Part shown: positions 5,753 to 7,981 of the stretch, piece by piece | Numbering within the stretch: position 1 is the stretch's first letter | How the letters are laid out: the number at the start of each line of letters is the position of its first letter | NCBI GenBank assembly: GCA_903885415.1 | Contig: CAISIP010000103.1 | Location: 1 to 7,981, forward strand | Direction: 5' to 3' | Source: an uncultured beta proteobacterium | Lineage (GTDB): Bacteria; Pseudomonadota; Gammaproteobacteria; Burkholderiales; Burkholderiaceae_C | Length of the DNA stretch: 7,981 bases | Notes under the pieces: model-generated | The model's input: only the letters and a program-made list of their open reading frames with translations | Databases searched by the model: none | What the model was told of the DNA's origin: nothing | Translations under genes and position numbers: made by a program

Positions 5753-7708
5753 TCACAACCCCACCACCCGAAGCACCTCGTCGCCATAGGCCTCTAGCTT
5801 CTTGATGCCAATGCCGCTGATCCCCTGCAGGTCGTCGGCCGATCGCGGCGCGCGCTGCGCGATAGCCGCCAGCGTCGCGTCGTGAAAGATCACATACGCC
5901 GGCAGATTGTGCGCGCGCGCCACCTCGGCGCGCCAGTCGCGCAGCGCCGCATACCGCAATTGGGCGGCATCGTCGAGTGCCAGCGCGGCAGCCGCCTTGG
6001 CAGCCGACGCCTTGGTGCCGGCACCGCGGCGCGGCCGGTCCACAGAAGGCGACGCGCTGGGGGCGCGCAACGGCACCTGCACATCGCCCTTGAGAACGGC
6101 GCGCGAAGCGGCGGTCAGGCGCAGCGTGTTGAAAGCCTGCGCGTCGACGCTGACTGCGTCGATCGCAATCAGCTGGCGCAATACGCTGCGCAACTGCTGC
6201 TCGCTGAAGGCCGCGCCAATGCCGAAGGTGCTCAGGTCGGCGTGCCCATGTTGCGTCACTTTCTCGGTCTTCCTGCCGCGCACGATGTCCATGATGTGGC
6301 CCGCGCCAAAACCAATGCCGCTGCTTTGCTGCACCCGGTAGATCGTGCTGAGCAGCTTGCGCGCGGCGTCAGTGCCGTCCCATACCTGGGCCGGAAACAA
6401 GCAGTTGTCGCAGTTGCCGCAGCGCTTGGCCGCGCACGCGCCGGAGCCCGGCCCCAAGGCGCTCTGCGCGTCGGACGCCGCATGGTAGACCTCGCCAAAA
6501 TAGCCCAGCAGGCGTACCCGTCGGCAGTCGATCGCTTCGGCAAGACCCAATAGCGCGTCCAGTTTGCCGCGCAACAACTGCTTGAAGTCTTCACCAGCGG
6601 GGCTCTCGTCGATCATGCGGCGCTGGTTCACCACGTCCTGCAGACCGTAGACCATCCAGGCGTCTGCGGCCTCGCCGTCGCGCCCGGCGCGACCGGTCTC
6701 CTGATAGTAGGCTTCGATATTTTTGGGCATGTCCAGGTGTGCGACAAAGCGCACATCGGGTTTGTCGATTCCCATGCCGAAGGCGATGGTCGCGACCATG
6801 ACCACGCCCTCGTCGCGCAGGAAGCGATCCTGGTTGGCCTGGCGAACCCTTGCGTCAAGCCCGGCGTGGTACGGCAACGCGTCCATTCCCTGCTGGCAAA
6901 GCGTCTGGGCGATCTCCTCGACGCGCTTGCGCGACTGGCAGTAGACGATGCCGGCGTCGCCCTCGTGCTCGCGCGCGATGAAGCGCAGCAACTGCGCGGT
7001 GGCGTCCCTCTTCTCGACGATGGTGTAGCGGATGTTGGGCCGGTCAAAGCTGCTGACAAAGGCACGTGCATCCTGCAGTTGCAGCCGCTCGACGATGTCT
7101 TCTCGCGTCAACGCGTCGGCCGTGGCGGTCAGCGCGATGCGCGGAACGCCAGGGTAGCGCTGGTGCAGAACGGTCAGGGCACGGTACTCGGGACGGAAAT
7201 CGTGTCCCCACTGGCTCACGCAGTGCACCTCGTCGATCGCGAACAAGCTGAGCTTGCCGCCCTCGTGCATGGCGTCGAGCTGGGCCAAAAAGCGCGGCGT
7301 CGTCACCCGCTCGGGCGCCGCATACAGCAGGGTGATCTCGCCGCGCAGCATGCGCCGCTCGACCACGGATGCCTCCTCACCCGATAGCGTGGAATTCAAG
7401 AACGCGGCGCTGACACCGGCCTCGTGCAGCGCGCCGACCTGGTCATGCATTAGCGCGATCAGCGGCGAGATGACCACCGTCGTCCCGCGTCCTTCCTGCT
7501 GGCGGGTGATCGCCGGTATCTGGTAGCACAGCGACTTGCCGCCGCCAGTAGGCATCAGCACCAGGGCGTCGCCACCCTGCGCCACATGCTCGACCACCGC
7601 CTGCTGCGGACCGCGAAACTGCGCATAGCCGAACACCTGCTGCAGAACGCTGTGCGCTGCCGTGTCGTCCTGCGCCAACGCGGGCGCGTGCGCCGTTTTC
7701 AACACCAT
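5753..7708 (-). CDS. recQ: ATP-dependent DNA helicase RecQ
   Basis: This 651-residue 3'-to-5' superfamily 2 helicase acts in recombinational repair and at stalled forks. All motifs are present: motif 0 around 26-39 (FGYAQFRGPQQ), Walker A MPTGGGKS (52-59), Ia SPLIALMHDQV (81-91), Walker B DEVH (159-162) running into the aromatic-rich loop CVSQWGHDFRPEY, III TATA (194-197), IV IVYCQSRK (254-261), V around 303-324 and VI QETGRAGRDG (336-345). The zinc site uses Cys395, Cys430, Cys433 and Cys436, with an expanded Cys395-Cys430 spacing (34 residues between, against about 16 in E. coli) and an extra Cys425. A winged-helix domain follows. A Pro/Ala/Arg-rich linker (about 548-578) leads to one HRDC domain (about 580-651), ending GISGIGIKKLEAYGDEVLRVV. 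DEVH replaces the usual DEAH. It is about 40 residues longer than E. coli RecQ. The start at 7708 has only a weak RBS (GGGAA). The preceding crotonase-like gene ends 15 bases upstream, so the two may be co-transcribed. Confidence 0.97.
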   Translation of the reverse strand: MVLKTAHAPALAQDDTAAHSVLQQVFGYAQFRGPQQAVVEHVAQGGDALVLMPTGGGKSLCYQIPAITRQQEGRGTTVVISPLIALMHDQVGALHEAGVSAAFLNSTLSGEEASVVERRMLRGEITLLYAAPERVTTPRFLAQLDAMHEGGKLSLFAIDEVHCVSQWGHDFRPEYRALTVLHQRYPGVPRIALTATADALTREDIVERLQLQDARAFVSSFDRPNIRYTIVEKRDATAQLLRFIAREHEGDAGIVYCQSRKRVEEIAQTLCQQGMDALPYHAGLDARVRQANQDRFLRDEGVVMVATIAFGMGIDKPDVRFVAHLDMPKNIEAYYQETGRAGRDGEAADAWMVYGLQDVVNQRRMIDESPAGEDFKQLLRGKLDALLGLAEAIDCRRVRLLGYFGEVYHAASDAQSALGPGSGACAAKRCGNCDNCLFPAQVWDGTDAARKLLSTIYRVQQSSGIGFGAGHIMDIVRGRKTEKVTQHGHADLSTFGIGAAFSEQQLRSVLRQLIAIDAVSVDAQAFNTLRLTAASRAVLKGDVQVPLRAPSASPSVDRPRRGAGTKASAAKAAAALALDDAAQLRYAALRDWRAEVARAHNLPAYVIFHDATLAAIAQRAPRSADDLQGISGIGIKKLEAYGDEVLRVVGL

Positions 7709-7723
7709 CGGATTCCCATGCGC

Positions 7724-7981
7724 CTATTGTCCGGGGTTTCGGCACGATGTGACCCGGCGCAGCGCGGGCGACAGCTTATGGGGCCCTGTGGCCGCTATCC
7801 AGGGAATGCGTCTCGCGCTGCCCCTGGCGCAGGGTCGATGGCTGCGCTCGGGCTTCTTCCAGACCGGCTTGCGTTTTTCGACGAAGGCTCTGAGGCCTTC
7901 TTGCGAATCTTCGGTGCCGGTGGTCGTGCTCACTCGATGCACGGCCGCCGCGATGCCCTGACGGTAGTCGCCGTCCATGGC
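7724..7981 (-). CDS. Enoyl-CoA hydratase/isomerase (crotonase) family protein, C-terminal part only
   Basis: Only the last 85 residues lie in the window; the gene continues past the right edge. The visible start, AMDGDYRQGIAAAVHRVSTT, followed by GTEDSQEGLRAFVEKRKPVW, matches the C-terminal helices of crotonase-fold enzymes, where TED..EG..AF.EKR.P is a hallmark. These enzymes hydrate or isomerise enoyl-CoA thioesters, usually in fatty-acid or aromatic-acid breakdown. The catalytic Glu residues and oxyanion-hole glycines lie outside the window, so the exact reaction cannot be inferred. Family members normally stop a few residues after the EKRKP motif, but this frame runs on about 40 residues as an Arg/Pro/Ser-rich tail of no recognisable kind. 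The stop is 15 bases before the recQ ATG. A missing stop, a frameshift or a genuine divergent tail would each explain this. Confidence 0.8.
   Translation of the reverse strand, partial: AMDGDYRQGIAAAVHRVSTTTGTEDSQEGLRAFVEKRKPVWKKPERSHRPCARGSARRIPWIAATGPHKLSPALRRVTSCRNPGQ

Overview
The window is high-GC DNA with strong GC bias at third codon positions, typical of a proteobacterium. The protein sequences look beta- or gammaproteobacterial, perhaps a Burkholderiales-like organism, but no gene here fixes the genus and I hold this loosely. I see no tRNA, rRNA, CRISPR array, insertion sequence or phage gene. Most other long open frames are GC-driven shadows of the genes listed.

Left edge (1-447): a short minus-strand gene for a single-pass membrane peptide, followed by a hairpin that probably ends its transcript, then about 265 bases with no gene. 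Centre (448-5588): a plus-strand cluster. It opens with an 18-bp near-palindrome lying on a TATACT -10 element. Behind this come an RND periplasmic adaptor, a 1101-residue RND inner-membrane pump, a 67-residue DUF2892/YgaP-like membrane protein and a CsoR/FrmR-family (DUF156) repressor. The first three genes form a compact unit, with gaps of 7 and 45 bases. The repressor follows 171 bases later and may have its own promoter. No outer-membrane TolC partner is present.

Right edge (5753-7981): on the minus strand a full-length RecQ helicase converges on the repressor gene. Just upstream of recQ is the 3' end of a crotonase-fold gene (enoyl-CoA hydratase/isomerase), cut by the window edge and carrying an unusual C-terminal tail.

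The most interesting part is the centre. A CsoR-type repressor, a DUF2892 protein (a family often found with rhodanese or sulfur-handling proteins) and a tripartite efflux pump are linked by position, and a CsoR/CstR-like operator sits on the pump promoter. The repressor lacks the usual His and Cys ligands of copper-sensing CsoR but has several other cysteines. I infer a thiol- or metal-responsive efflux module, possibly tied to reactive sulfur. The substrate and inducer cannot be read from the sequence.
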